Below are positions 28,402 to 39,118 of a stretch of DNA of 47,541 nucleotides, in pieces. Source of the stretch: Saprospiraceae bacterium (GTDB taxonomy: Bacteria; Bacteroidota; Bacteroidia; Chitinophagales; Saprospiraceae); the NCBI GenBank assembly GCA_026985735.1, contig JALSPW010000102.1:1-47541 (forward strand). Reading direction: 5' to 3'. Positions within the stretch are counted from its first letter, which is position 1. Every line of letters begins with the position of its first letter. Under the pieces are notes generated by a model, which did not search any database, was not told the DNA's origin, and saw only the letters and a list, made by a program, of their open reading frames with translations. A program made the position numbers and the translations under genes.

Positions 28402-29112
28402 ATGAATATCAGTAATATACTTTTTTTAGATATTGAAACAGTGCCTGTTTCCAAAGATTTTAATGATTTATCTCCAATAATGCAAGAGCTTTGGAAAAAG
28501 AAAAGCAAATATTGGTTAAAAGATACTGAAGAGAATGATGCTAGCTATGCTGAATTGTTTTCGACTAAAGCCGGAATATATGCGGAATTTGCTAAAGTGG
28601 TTTGTATTTCCGTTGGTTATATAAAAGAATTAAACGGTAAAAAGGAAATGAGATTAAATTCATATTACGGCGAGGATGAAAAAAAAGTATTGGAAGATTT
28701 TTCAGCATTGCTAAATAAACATTTCAACAATCCTACTAAATATTTTTTGTGTGGTCATAATATTAAAGAGTTTGATATCCCGTTTTTGTCCAGAAGAATG
28801 ATAGTAAATGGTCTTCCTCTCCCCGCTATGCTTGATATTGCTGGTAAAAAGCCATGGGAAACAAAACATCTTTGCGATACTATGGAGATGTGGAAATTCG
28901 GTGATTATAAGAATTATACTTCTCTCAATTTATTAGCAGCAATCCTTGGTATAAAATCTCCTAAAGATGATATTGACGGTTCAATGGTAGGTATGGTATA
29001 TTGGGAAGAAAATGATTTGGAACGTATTAAAATTTATTGTGAAAAAGATGTTTTGACTGTTGCTCAGATATATTTGAGGATGCATAATTTACCTCTTTTG
29101 GAAGAGGAATAA
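28402..29112 (+). CDS. Predicted 3'-5' exonuclease (PolB-exonuclease-like, RNase H fold)
   Basis: ILFLDIETVPV; FLCGHNIKEFDIPFLSRRM; YCEKDVLTVAQIYLR. Confidence 0.88.
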   Translation: MNISNILFLDIETVPVSKDFNDLSPIMQELWKKKSKYWLKDTEENDASYAELFSTKAGIYAEFAKVVCISVGYIKELNGKKEMRLNSYYGEDEKKVLEDFSALLNKHFNNPTKYFLCGHNIKEFDIPFLSRRMIVNGLPLPAMLDIAGKKPWETKHLCDTMEMWKFGDYKNYTSLNLLAAILGIKSPKDDIDGSMVGMVYWEENDLERIKIYCEKDVLTVAQIYLRMHNLPLLEEE

Positions 29113-29498
29113 TTTAAATAAAAATAATTAAATTAAGAGATTGAATTTTATGCAATTTATATTGTTTACAAATTAATTTTATGTATCTTTGGCTTTTAGT
29201 TTATCAATTTGATATTATACTGTTATCATAGTAAAGATAAGAAATGCTTTTTTTAATTTTAATATTTGTTACAGTTTAGTATTAATTTTTTTGGTATATA
29301 TTTGAAATGGTTTTTTAACAAAATAATATTAAAATAGCAGTTGTCTTTTTTGAAAAAAATAATTATTGATTTTATGTTTTCATGATATTACGAATTGTGA
29401 TGCAGTTAAAAGTGAAAAGTATTGTTTATATTTGACTTTTTAAATCAATATCTGGTATATATTGCTATATTTAAGTTAACAATTAAAATAATATAGTT

Positions 29499-30926
29499 TT
29501 GAGAATAAAAATAGGAATTGTTTGGTTTAGACACGATTTAAGATTAAGAGATAATGAGGCATTGACACAAGCGACAAATCAATGTGATGTAATTATACCA
29601 ATTTATGTTTTTGATAAAAGACTCTATGATAATAAAACAGAATATGGTTTTCGTCAGGTTGGGCCTTATAGAGCTAAATTTATTTTGGAATCCCTTGCAT
29701 ATTTAAAGAAATCCTTTAGGGAAAGAAATATTGATTTGATTATTCGTTATGGTAAGACAGAAGATATAATTTATGAAATCGCACATAAAGTTAAATCGAC
29801 ATGGGTTTATTGTAATAGAGAGCGGACTCCTGAAGAAGAATTTATCCAGGATGAATTGGAAAAGAAATTGTGGCAGATAGGACAAGAATTGAGGTTTACA
29901 AGAGGTAAAATGCTTTATCATACCGGTGATTTGCCTTTTCCTATAAAACATACTCCCGATACTTATGCCGCATTTTACCGGGAAGTCGGTAAAATAGTTC
30001 CTGTAAGAAAACCATTGCCTATTCCGGATAAGATTCTGCCTTATATGGATAATGTAATGTCCGAACCTTTGCCAACAATGGAAGATTTGGGTTTTACTCC
30101 TGATGAGATACCGGAATCAACTGTTTTTAAGGGTGGAGAATATGAGGCAATAAGAAGAATGGAAGAATTTATAAAAAATAATTTTAAAGCTACAGCTCTG
30201 AGTTTAAAACAGAAAAAGAAAAAAGGTAGTGTGCTTGTTACCCACATGAGTCCATATTTGAATACAGGATGTATCTCGCCAAAAACCATTTATGAATATA
30301 TAAATAGATTTATGGGGAATAAATACCATAGCAATAGAGCTTCTTGTATTATTCATGGCCTTATGAGAAGAGATTTTTTCAAATTACAGGAAAAGAAATA
30401 TGTGATAAAGATTTTTGAAAAAGGTGGTATTAGAGGTTTGGATTTATCTGATTTGACAGATGATATGGAAGCTTTTAATCTTTGGAAAAATGCAAAAACA
30501 GGTGTTCCGATAGTCGATGCATTTATGAGAGAATTGAATCAGACAGGTTTTATTTCCTTTGAAGGTAGAAGGATTTTATCGCAATTTTTAATAGAAGAAT
30601 TGAAAGTGAATTGGCAACTTGGTGCAGAATATTTTCAGTCTGTTTTGGTAGATTATAATCCGTGTAGTAATTGGGGTAATTGGAATACAATGGCAGGCGT
30701 TAATTTTGATGCCAAAGAAGACAGATATTGCAATTTTATTACTAAAGCTAAAAAGTTGGATCCTAAAGGTGAGTTCGTTAGACGTTGGATACCGGAATTG
30801 TCAACATTGGGAAATAATAGTATCCATGAACCTGATAAAGTATCTGAGGCTGAACTTAAAAAAGCAAATATAAAATTAGGAAAAGATTATCCGGAACCCA
30901 TAGTGAACACAGAACGCTGGGTTTAA
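29499..30926 (+). CDS. Cryptochrome/photolyase, DASH type
   Basis: VWFRHDLRLRDNEAL; FISFEGRRILSQFLIEELKVNWQLGAEYFQSVLVDYNPCSNWGNWNTMAGV; KAKKLDPKGEFVRRWIPEL. TTG start. Confidence 0.93.
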   Translation: MRIKIGIVWFRHDLRLRDNEALTQATNQCDVIIPIYVFDKRLYDNKTEYGFRQVGPYRAKFILESLAYLKKSFRERNIDLIIRYGKTEDIIYEIAHKVKSTWVYCNRERTPEEEFIQDELEKKLWQIGQELRFTRGKMLYHTGDLPFPIKHTPDTYAAFYREVGKIVPVRKPLPIPDKILPYMDNVMSEPLPTMEDLGFTPDEIPESTVFKGGEYEAIRRMEEFIKNNFKATALSLKQKKKKGSVLVTHMSPYLNTGCISPKTIYEYINRFMGNKYHSNRASCIIHGLMRRDFFKLQEKKYVIKIFEKGGIRGLDLSDLTDDMEAFNLWKNAKTGVPIVDAFMRELNQTGFISFEGRRILSQFLIEELKVNWQLGAEYFQSVLVDYNPCSNWGNWNTMAGVNFDAKEDRYCNFITKAKKLDPKGEFVRRWIPELSTLGNNSIHEPDKVSEAELKKANIKLGKDYPEPIVNTERWV

Positions 30927-30961
30927 ATCTATTGATTTTCTATCATTTTCATCTTATTCGG

Positions 30962-31183
30962 TTAATCAAAAATAAGTGTATATGTCTTTCGTATGTATTT
31001 TTTTAGATTAAGCCAAAATAATGCAATCAGATAAAAAATCAAAGGTGAACCTAATGTTAAAAACGATACATAAATAAAATATAATCTCATTTTGCTGCTC
31101 TGAATTCCAAATTTTTCACCTAGATAAGCAAAGACTCCAAAAGTAGACCGTTCAGTTTTATTTTTAAGCCAGTTTTTTAACAT
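30962..31183 (-). CDS. Small PspC-domain protein
   Basis: 73 aa; TFGVFAYLGEKFGIQSSKMRLYFIYVSFLTLGSPLIFYLIALFWL. Confidence 0.8.
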   Translation of the reverse strand: MLKNWLKNKTERSTFGVFAYLGEKFGIQSSKMRLYFIYVSFLTLGSPLIFYLIALFWLNLKKYIRKTYTLIFD

Positions 31184-31193
31184 TTTAATTTAT

Positions 31194-31793
31194 TTATTCG
31201 TCAAAAGAGAACTCGCTCTTTAGTTTTAATACATACTTGATAGTAATATCATATATGCCAAAAACGATAAAACTAAAGATAATATTGCTTATTAATGTAC
31301 TTCTGAAAAATGGAATTCCCGCAACATAACTGTTTATTAAACCTGAAAAATCTCTTGAATAAAGTTCGGGAGAACTCATCCAAGATCCAAAATTTGTAAT
31401 TAGAAAAAATATTAAGGCTCCTCCTATCGCTGTGAAAAACAGTTTTAAATAGCTGAATTTCTTTAATATATATGATGCGGCAATTATTATAATAAAAATG
31501 CTCAGATATACCCAAATCATGTAGTCGGCAACAATAATTATGTTTGATCTGTTTGCAAAATATTCCGGATGTATGTAGTTGTTGAAAATAAAATCAGATA
31601 TAAATAAAGATAAGATTGTAATGTACAAAAATATTTTTTTTCTGATAAACATAGCTCCACCAAAAATGGCTAATCCTAAAATAGGTGTAAAATTATCAGG
31701 GTGGGGCATTAGTTTGATTCCGGCAATAAGCAAAATATATAAACTGATTAATACCGGTATTAAAATTGTTTTATTATTAATATTGATTTTCAT
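31194..31793 (-). CDS. DUF6580-like membrane protein
   Basis: KLMPHPDNFTPILGLAIFGGAMFIRKK and repeated hydrophobic helices; 10 bp from the PspC gene. Confidence 0.78.
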   Translation of the reverse strand: MKININNKTILIPVLISLYILLIAGIKLMPHPDNFTPILGLAIFGGAMFIRKKIFLYITILSLFISDFIFNNYIHPEYFANRSNIIIVADYMIWVYLSIFIIIIAASYILKKFSYLKLFFTAIGGALIFFLITNFGSWMSSPELYSRDFSGLINSYVAGIPFFRSTLISNIIFSFIVFGIYDITIKYVLKLKSEFSFDE

Positions 31794-32126
31794 GTACTTA
31801 AATTTTTATTACTAAAAAATATAACTTTCCTTTCTCAAAAGCACTCTACCTGAGTAGTTAAATCATTTTTATGTAGCACAAATGTATAATAATTTTTTTA
31901 AATATAAAAATCTTCAATGCAATATATAAAATAATTGTAAATTTGCTTTTTAATATAATCTTTAAACAAAAACAGGAGTTTGTTAAAAAATATATAAATA
32001 CTGAAACGAACATGAATTTTATTAATCATAAAATACACACAAAATTATGATTAAAAAAATTTATGTGAGTTCCTGAATGTATTATAAATTTTTTGTAAAT
32101 TATCGCAAACAAAAAATTTTAAACAG

Positions 32127-33422
32127 ATGAAAAGTATAAAACTTGGATTTAAAAATGTGAAACCTTTTATTAGTGATGATGATTTTAGTAGATATTTGGA
32201 TAGTGCTTTAAAAAAGTTGAAATTATTAGAATCAGGAAAAGGAGCTGGAAGTAATTTTTTGGGTTGGTTAAGATTACCATATTCAGAAGACTATAAGGAA
32301 ATAAACAGAGTGGCAAAAAACATCAGGGCTCATGCAGATACAGTAGTTATTGTAGGTATTGGAGGCTCATACTTAGGTGCAAAAGCCATTATTTCTGCTC
32401 TTGAAGATGATTTTGGTAAAAGGAAACCTGAAATTTTGTATGCAGGATTTAATCTTGACGGTGAATATCATAAGCAATTATTGGAATATCTAAATGATAA
32501 GAATTATGCTATTGTTGTTATTTCAAAATCGGGTACCACTACAGAGCCTGCTCTTGCTTTTAGATTGCTGAAAAAACATATAGAAAATAAATTTGGCAAA
32601 AATAAAGCTTCGCATCGTATAATTGCTATCACTGATAAAAATAAAGGAGCTCTTAAACAGCTTTCGCTTAAAGAAGGTTATCAAACTTTTGTTATTCCGG
32701 ATGATGTAGGAGGAAGATTTTCCGTATTGTCTCCTGTAGGTCTATTGCCCGTTGCTATTGCGGGCTATGATATTGAAAAAATATTGCAAGGTGCAAAGGA
32801 TATTGATAAAATTACAAGTGCTACTACCGGATTTGGTTCTAATGATTTAATTCAATATGCAGCTATTAGAAATTTGTTGTATGCACAGGGGAAGAAAATT
32901 GAAATTTTAACCTCTTATCATCCCGGTTTATTTTATTTTATTGAATGGTGGAAACAATTGTTTGGGGAAAGCGAAGGTAAAAATGGTAAAGGTATTTTTC
33001 CTGCAGGAGTTATAAATACGACCGATTTGCATTCACTTGGGCAATACATACAGGAAGGAGAAAGATTTTTATTTGAAACGGTATTGTCCGTAAATCAGGC
33101 AAAGGTGCAGTTGATAGTACCTGAAGATAAAGAAAATCTGGATAATTTAAATTATTTAGCTGGAAAAGATTTTTTTGAAATCAATCGAAAAGCTCAAGAG
33201 GGGACAATTATGGCACATAGGACAGGAGGTGTTCCTGTTTTGGAATTGGAAATAGGAAAAATAGACGAGTATTATTTGGGACAATTAATATTTTTCTTTG
33301 AGAAATCATGTGCTTTAAGCGGGTATATGCTTGGGGTGAATCCTTTTGACCAACCAGGAGTGGAAGCATATAAAAAAAATATGTTTATTTTATTGAAAAA
33401 ACCCGGATTCTCTAAGGATTAG
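32127..33422 (+). CDS. pgi: Glucose-6-phosphate isomerase
   Basis: VIVGIGGSYLGAKAII; VISKSGTTTEPALAFRLLK; NPFDQPGVEAYKKNMF. Confidence 0.96.
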   Translation: MKSIKLGFKNVKPFISDDDFSRYLDSALKKLKLLESGKGAGSNFLGWLRLPYSEDYKEINRVAKNIRAHADTVVIVGIGGSYLGAKAIISALEDDFGKRKPEILYAGFNLDGEYHKQLLEYLNDKNYAIVVISKSGTTTEPALAFRLLKKHIENKFGKNKASHRIIAITDKNKGALKQLSLKEGYQTFVIPDDVGGRFSVLSPVGLLPVAIAGYDIEKILQGAKDIDKITSATTGFGSNDLIQYAAIRNLLYAQGKKIEILTSYHPGLFYFIEWWKQLFGESEGKNGKGIFPAGVINTTDLHSLGQYIQEGERFLFETVLSVNQAKVQLIVPEDKENLDNLNYLAGKDFFEINRKAQEGTIMAHRTGGVPVLELEIGKIDEYYLGQLIFFFEKSCALSGYMLGVNPFDQPGVEAYKKNMFILLKKPGFSKD

Positions 33423-33470
33423 ATTAATAACAACAGATGACGGTTTACTGAAAAAATTTCAAGTTCCAAG

Positions 33471-33498
33471 TTTAATGATTTTATATACAGGCACTAAT
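33471..33498. repeat. Right-end copy (D) of the terminal-inverted-repeat element
   Basis: TTTAATGATTTTATATACAGGCACTAAT. Confidence 0.65.
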
Positions 33499-33596
33499 TA
33501 AAGGTGAATTTTAAAAATTGAATTGCGAATGAATATTCACTACCGGCTATATGATTTTCATGGTATCAGTTGTTATGAATAAATTTATTTGAGTAC

Positions 33597-34649
33597 TTAT
33601 TTTTTTATTGTTTGTTCTTTTATTATTTTCCAAAAATCAGGATCTTCAGAACCTAATACCCACACTGATATTCCACGTAACTTATATTTTTTTAGATAAT
33701 CAAGTTTTTCTTCTAACGATTTGCTATCTTCAATATACATATATTCATAAATACCGCCATTATCCCATATTGCATAATGACATCCTGCTTCTTTATCCCA
33801 CAAAGGGGATAGGTCGTTTTTATCTAGAATATATTCAACATTATCATAATCTAATGATTCCGAATTGGAGAAACCTCCTTTTTCATCTGTATAGTCAGGA
33901 AACCAGTGAGTAGAATATGTTGGGATTCCTACCGATATTTTATTTGCAGGAATGCCTTCGGATAATAAATATTCAACAACTTTTTTTATCCATAATTTAC
34001 TTGCTACCGGACCCGGGGTAGTACGCCTTGTATGTTGGCTATATGTCATTATTGAAAGAAAGTCACCTATATTTGCCATTTTTTTTAGATCATATCCTGC
34101 TCTCCAATATTCATATAAAAACCTTGTATATTCGTTAGGACCACCAACATTCTCAAAATTATGAACTACAGCAGCGGATAATTGCAAGCCATGTTCATGA
34201 AATGCTTTAGCTGTTTCTTTAAAATATACGGTGAAACTGTCTCTGTCTGTAATATGTAGAGCCTCAAGATCAAACTGCCAACCGTCAAGTTCGTATCTTT
34301 CAGCATAATTAAGCATCATCTCTATTGATCTTTTTCTGGCATTTGGATTGGATACAAGATTATGCAATATTTGGCGGTTGAACTTTTTATTAACAATCAA
34401 AGGCATTACTTTTATACCATGTGCCTTTGCCAGTTCAAGAACTCTTTTATTTACAGATCCTGAAATTACCCCTTCGCTGCTAACCAAAAATGTTTGTGGA
34501 CATACTATGGAAATATAATCCAAATTGTTTTTAAAACTTTTAAAAGAACCGGGTTTATCTACCATATAAAATAAATTTTCCGATTCAATTTGAGCATTTA
34601 TATTACCTGTAAAAAATAATAAAAATAAAATATAAATTATTTTTTTCAT
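33597..34649 (-). CDS. Glycoside hydrolase family 18-like secreted protein
   Basis: Signal peptide; YELDGWQFDLEALH fits DGxxxDxE; SIMTYSQHTRR; KYKLRGISVWVLGSEDPDFW. Confidence 0.88.
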   Translation of the reverse strand: MKKIIYILFLLFFTGNINAQIESENLFYMVDKPGSFKSFKNNLDYISIVCPQTFLVSSEGVISGSVNKRVLELAKAHGIKVMPLIVNKKFNRQILHNLVSNPNARKRSIEMMLNYAERYELDGWQFDLEALHITDRDSFTVYFKETAKAFHEHGLQLSAAVVHNFENVGGPNEYTRFLYEYWRAGYDLKKMANIGDFLSIMTYSQHTRRTTPGPVASKLWIKKVVEYLLSEGIPANKISVGIPTYSTHWFPDYTDEKGGFSNSESLDYDNVEYILDKNDLSPLWDKEAGCHYAIWDNGGIYEYMYIEDSKSLEEKLDYLKKYKLRGISVWVLGSEDPDFWKIIKEQTIKK

Positions 34650-34867
34650 TTTATAGAATATTTATTTTTACAACTCAGTCCGGAATTTTGAAAAAAATAT
34701 TTTCACCATAATGATTTGTACTGAGAAGTTTTTGCTTATTAAGGAATGCTACAAATATACAAAAAATATTTTTTATTGAAATTATATGCTGTTGCATTTA
34801 TAAAATTTCCCTTTTCTTTTATTATATCCAATCTGTATGAGAGATTCTTAACAAAAAGCTTATTTTT

Positions 34868-34899
34868 AAATTTTAATGATTTTATGGACAGACACTATT
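34868..34899. repeat. Right-end copy (E) of the terminal-inverted-repeat element
   Basis: AAATTTTAATGATTTTATGGACAGACACTATT. Confidence 0.65.
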
Positions 34900-35177
34900 T
34901 ATGTGTTAAATTCATTATGTTAATGCGATTTGTGATGCAAAGGGATAGATTATATGCATTTTAAAATATAATCTGTAATTTATAAGCCTTTTAAAGTATG
35001 AATTGAATGCTTAAAGGCTTGCTTTTATTTATGAAAAATTGTATATTTGAAATAATTATGAGATAATAATTTCTTCGTTTTGTATTCTTATTGATTAAAA
35101 GCAATGTCTAAATTTAAAGAAAAAATGCCGGAATAAATTCGATAATATTATTAAATAACTAACTTAATTTAAACAAT

Positions 35178-35504
35178 ATGAAAGATTTATTAAATTTATA
35201 TGATGACAAGAATTGGGAGAAAGCCGATGAATACTATGAAGGGACATTGAGAAAAGTGCTTAGAGATCAAAACGGGCATAGGACGGTTTTATTGAAGCTT
35301 CCAGCAGGTTTTTCAATGAAACCACATTCCCATTTAACAGCCGAGCAGCATTTTGTATTGAAAGGTGAATATATCAGTGATGGTCAACTGTTTCCGGAAG
35401 GTTCTTATCAATTATTTGATGCCGGTGATGTTCATGGCCCTTTTGAATCTAAAACCGGTGCTTTAATACTTGTTGTATGGGACCCTTTATTTGAGAATGA
35501 ATAG
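35178..35504 (+). CDS. Cupin-domain protein (ChrR-like)
   Basis: MKPHSHLTAEQHFVLKGEYISDGQLFPEGSYQLFDAGDVHGPFESKTG. Confidence 0.85.
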   Translation: MKDLLNLYDDKNWEKADEYYEGTLRKVLRDQNGHRTVLLKLPAGFSMKPHSHLTAEQHFVLKGEYISDGQLFPEGSYQLFDAGDVHGPFESKTGALILVVWDPLFENE

Positions 35505-35587
35505 ATTTATTATATGAGTCATGTTAATTCTGCAAATTTAATTTTCCATTAAATTTGTAGTATATTCATTTTATAATCGTTGCAAAA

Positions 35588-35610
35588 AAGAGTCTTCTTT
35601 TTAGACTCTT
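35588..35610. terminator. Terminator-like hairpin
   Basis: Perfect AAGAGTCT-TCTTTTT-AGACTCTT; the long T-tract is on the minus strand, only TT follows on the plus strand. Confidence 0.5.
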
Positions 35611-35682
35611 ATCTGGTAATGTTTTTGATTCAAACTACTTTCCTCCCGTTAGTTACATTTTTTTAATAATCTCCTGTATAAA

Positions 35683-35732
35683 TATTGTCTGTCTATAAAG
35701 TGCTCGAATTAGAATGATTATATAAACAGATA
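35683..35732. repeat. Short-form copy (F) of the terminal-inverted-repeat element
   Basis: TATTGTCTGTCTATAAAGTGCTCGAATTAGAATGATTATATAAACAGATA. Confidence 0.7.
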
Positions 35733-35832
35733 TAAAATAGTATTGTGGAAATAATTCCAGATATTTTTTTATATTAAATTTAATATTGGTAATTTAGGGC
35801 ATTTTATTATAATAACAATCAATTTCCTAATT

Positions 35833-38800
35833 ATGAATAAAATTTTGTTCCCTTTTGTGATTTTATTTTCATTTGTGCTTTCAATTTCTGCTCAAAGGTC
35901 ATTAAATGATAAATCACTGTTGAATAAAAGCACTTTTTCAGGATTGAAATTCAGAAATATTGGTCCGGCTTTAATGTCAGGAAGAATTGCAGATATTGCT
36001 ATTCATCCCCAAAATCCTAATATTAGGTATGTTGCTGTCGGTTCGGGTGGTGTTTGGAAAACCAAAAATGCAGGTACTACATGGAAATCTGTATTTGACG
36101 GTCAAAATTCTTTTTCGATAGGTTGTATAGCCATTGATCCTTCAAATCCGCATACCGTTTGGGTTGGTACGGGAGAAAATGTAGGAGGAAGACATGTAGG
36201 ATTTGGTGACGGGATATACAAAAGTACCGATGATGGAGTAACTTGGATAAATATGGGACTGAAAAAATCAGAACATATTTCCGAAATAATTATTCATCCG
36301 GAAAATTCCAATATAATTTGGGTGGCTGCCCAAGGTCCCTTGTGGGCAAAAGGTGGAGAAAGAGGTTTTTATAAATCTATTGATGGTGGCAAAACATGGA
36401 AAAGAACCCTTGGTGATGATACGTGGACAGGAGTTACCGACATTGATATTGACCCTGAAAATCCTGACAGACTTTATGCAGCAACTTGGGAAAGGCATAG
36501 AACTATTGCTGCTTATATGGGAGGTGGTTTTAATACGGCTATTTACCGTTCGGATAATGGTGGTGATACTTGGAAAAAGATAATGAATGGAATGCCAAAG
36601 GGCAAGAAAGGTAAAATAGGAATAGCCGTTTCTCCAATAAATCATAATGTGATATATGCTGCGGTAGAGTTGAACAGAAGAAAAGGAGCAGTATATAAAT
36701 CCGAAAATATGGGTGAAACATGGGTGAAGCAATCCAATACGGTAAGTGGTGCGACAGGACCCCATTATTATCAGGAATTATGGGCTAGTCCGCATAAATT
36801 TGATAGAATTTATCTTGCTAATGTCAGAATGTTGGTTTCGGAAGACGGTGGTAAAACCTTTAAACAAATGCCTGAGAAAAATAAACATTCGGATAATCAT
36901 GCGTTGGTATTTTTAAAAAATGATCCTGATTATTTAATGGTTGGAACCGATGGTGGTTTGTATGAATCTTTTGATGATACTAAAACATGGAAATTTGTCA
37001 ATAATTTGCCGGTTACTCAATTTTATAAAGTTGCAGTGGATGATTCAAGACCTTTTTATTGGATTTATGGTGGTACTCAAGACAATAATACACAAGGTGG
37101 CCCTTCTCGAACAGATGATAGATCAGGAATATCAAATAGGGATTGGGAGATAGTGTTATTTGCAGATGGACATCAACCTGCAACTGAACCGGGGAATCCG
37201 GATATTATGTATGCGGAATGGCAAGAAGGGAATCTGGTTAGAATTGACAGGACAACCGGAGAAATAATACATATTCAACCTCAACCCGGTGAAGGAGAAC
37301 CCTTTGAAAGATTCAATTGGGATTCCCCTGTTTTGGTAAGCCCTCATTCTCCGACAAGATTGTATTATGGATCCTATAGAATCTGGAAATCGGATAACAG
37401 AGGAGATGATTGGACGCCCATATCCGGAGATTTGACCAATTACGAAGAAAGATTTAATATGCCGATAATGGGTAAAAAACAATCATGGGATTCTCCTTGG
37501 GATGTTTATGCGATGTCCACCTACAATACTATCACATCTATTGCCGAATCACCGGTCAAAGAAGGCGTGATATATGCGGGTACTGATGACGGATTGATTC
37601 AGATTACTGACAATGGCGGTAAACATTGGAAAAAAATAGAGGTAACAGACCTGCCCGGAATTGATAAAAAAGCTTTTGTAAATGATATAAAGGCGGATCT
37701 TTTTGAAGAAAATACTGTATATGTTTGTCTTGATAATCATAAATTCGGAGATTTTATGCCGCTATTATATAAAAGTGAAAATAAAGGTGAAACCTGGAAA
37801 GATATTACGGGAGACCTACCTCATCCTTTGATAGTGTGGAGATTGGTGCAAGATGATGTCAATCCTGATTTGTTGTTCATAGGTACTGAATTTGGCATAT
37901 ATTTTACAATAAACGGGGGTGAAAATTGGATAAAAATGAATACCGGCGCAAATATCTCATTTAGAGACCTTGCCATTCAAAGGCGTGAGCACGATTTGGT
38001 GGGAGCCAGTTTTGGAAGGGGATTTTTTATATTGGACGATTATACTCCTCTCAGATATATAAACGAGGCCGTTTTACAACAAAAAGCTATGTTATTTCCT
38101 GTAAAAAATGCATTGTGGTACATACCGAGAGGTAAATTGGGCGGGGGAAAAAAAGGTAGTCAGGGAGAGAGCTATTATACAGCTCCAAATCCACCTTTCG
38201 GAGCTGTTTTTACTTATTATCTAAAGGAAGATGTTAAGAGTTTGAAACAAATAAGGCAGGATAAAGAAAAGATGTTGGAGAAAAAAAACAAAGATATTGA
38301 ATTTCCGGGTTGGGATAATTTGGATAAGGAAGTGAATCAGGATAAACCTGAAATATTTTTAAACGTACTAAGTCAAAATGGCAATCTTATTAAAAAAATA
38401 TCAGGTTCTGGGAAAAAAGGAATACATCGGGTGAATTGGGATTTGCGATTTGCTTCCAAAAATCCGGTTAGATTGAGTAATTTTAATCAAATGGGTGATA
38501 TGCCCCGAATGAACAGAGGGTTTATGGTTGCTCCCGGTCGTTATAAAGTATTTCTTAGTTTGGAAACTGATGGTATTAGTAAGATATTGAGCGATACTGT
38601 TGAATTTGATGTAATACCATTGAAAAAACCTGCCCTTAAAGGTGCAGATTATAATGATGTGACACAATTCTGGAAAAAATTAGCTGATTTTAATTCGGAT
38701 TTTCAGATGTTGAAAATCAATTTTGATAAAATTAAAAAGACATCTCTTGCTATGCAAAAAGCATTGGGAAGAGCTGATAAATATGATTTTGAACTAAATA

Positions 38801-39111
38801 AAAAAATCTATAATTTGAAACAGGATATTTTAAATATTGAGATCGATCTTTATGGAAGCCCCTCAAAAAATGAGGTAGGTGAACATAATACTCCCGGAAT
38901 ACAAGATAGATTGAGAGTATTAATAAGCGGCGTTATGAATTCTACTTATGGTCCTACTAAGATGCATAAAAAAACATTTGAAGTCGCTAAAAAAGAATAT
39001 GACCGATTGCTTAAAAAGATGATGAATATCAAAAATAACCGTATACCTAAACTTGAAAAGGAACTCAAAAAGGTTGGTGCACCTTATATAGAGGGAGAAA
39101 CTTTAGAATAA
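35833..39111 (+). CDS. Secreted VPS10/sortilin-like BNR-repeat beta-propeller protein
   Basis: Signal peptide; repeated (Y/W)KS(T/E)DGGxTW units such as IYKSTDDGVTW, FYKSIDGGKTW, IYRSDNGGDTW. Confidence 0.9.
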   Translation: MNKILFPFVILFSFVLSISAQRSLNDKSLLNKSTFSGLKFRNIGPALMSGRIADIAIHPQNPNIRYVAVGSGGVWKTKNAGTTWKSVFDGQNSFSIGCIAIDPSNPHTVWVGTGENVGGRHVGFGDGIYKSTDDGVTWINMGLKKSEHISEIIIHPENSNIIWVAAQGPLWAKGGERGFYKSIDGGKTWKRTLGDDTWTGVTDIDIDPENPDRLYAATWERHRTIAAYMGGGFNTAIYRSDNGGDTWKKIMNGMPKGKKGKIGIAVSPINHNVIYAAVELNRRKGAVYKSENMGETWVKQSNTVSGATGPHYYQELWASPHKFDRIYLANVRMLVSEDGGKTFKQMPEKNKHSDNHALVFLKNDPDYLMVGTDGGLYESFDDTKTWKFVNNLPVTQFYKVAVDDSRPFYWIYGGTQDNNTQGGPSRTDDRSGISNRDWEIVLFADGHQPATEPGNPDIMYAEWQEGNLVRIDRTTGEIIHIQPQPGEGEPFERFNWDSPVLVSPHSPTRLYYGSYRIWKSDNRGDDWTPISGDLTNYEERFNMPIMGKKQSWDSPWDVYAMSTYNTITSIAESPVKEGVIYAGTDDGLIQITDNGGKHWKKIEVTDLPGIDKKAFVNDIKADLFEENTVYVCLDNHKFGDFMPLLYKSENKGETWKDITGDLPHPLIVWRLVQDDVNPDLLFIGTEFGIYFTINGGENWIKMNTGANISFRDLAIQRREHDLVGASFGRGFFILDDYTPLRYINEAVLQQKAMLFPVKNALWYIPRGKLGGGKKGSQGESYYTAPNPPFGAVFTYYLKEDVKSLKQIRQDKEKMLEKKNKDIEFPGWDNLDKEVNQDKPEIFLNVLSQNGNLIKKISGSGKKGIHRVNWDLRFASKNPVRLSNFNQMGDMPRMNRGFMVAPGRYKVFLSLETDGISKILSDTVEFDVIPLKKPALKGADYNDVTQFWKKLADFNSDFQMLKINFDKIKKTSLAMQKALGRADKYDFELNKKIYNLKQDILNIEIDLYGSPSKNEVGEHNTPGIQDRLRVLISGVMNSTYGPTKMHKKTFEVAKKEYDRLLKKMMNIKNNRIPKLEKELKKVGAPYIEGETLE

Positions 39112-39118
39112 TATGGAA

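Noticed and set aside
34746-34964. Plus ORF 72 aa between the GH18 and cupin genes
   Set aside because: Runs through repeat copy E and has no domain signal.
34948-34975. AGATTATA...TATAATCT inverted repeat
   Set aside because: Perfect 8-bp arms but pure AT-rich sequence in an AT-rich gap; likely chance.
36268-36765. 165-aa antisense ORF inside the VPS10/BNR gene
   Set aside because: Antisense shadow of the repeated beta-propeller coding sequence.
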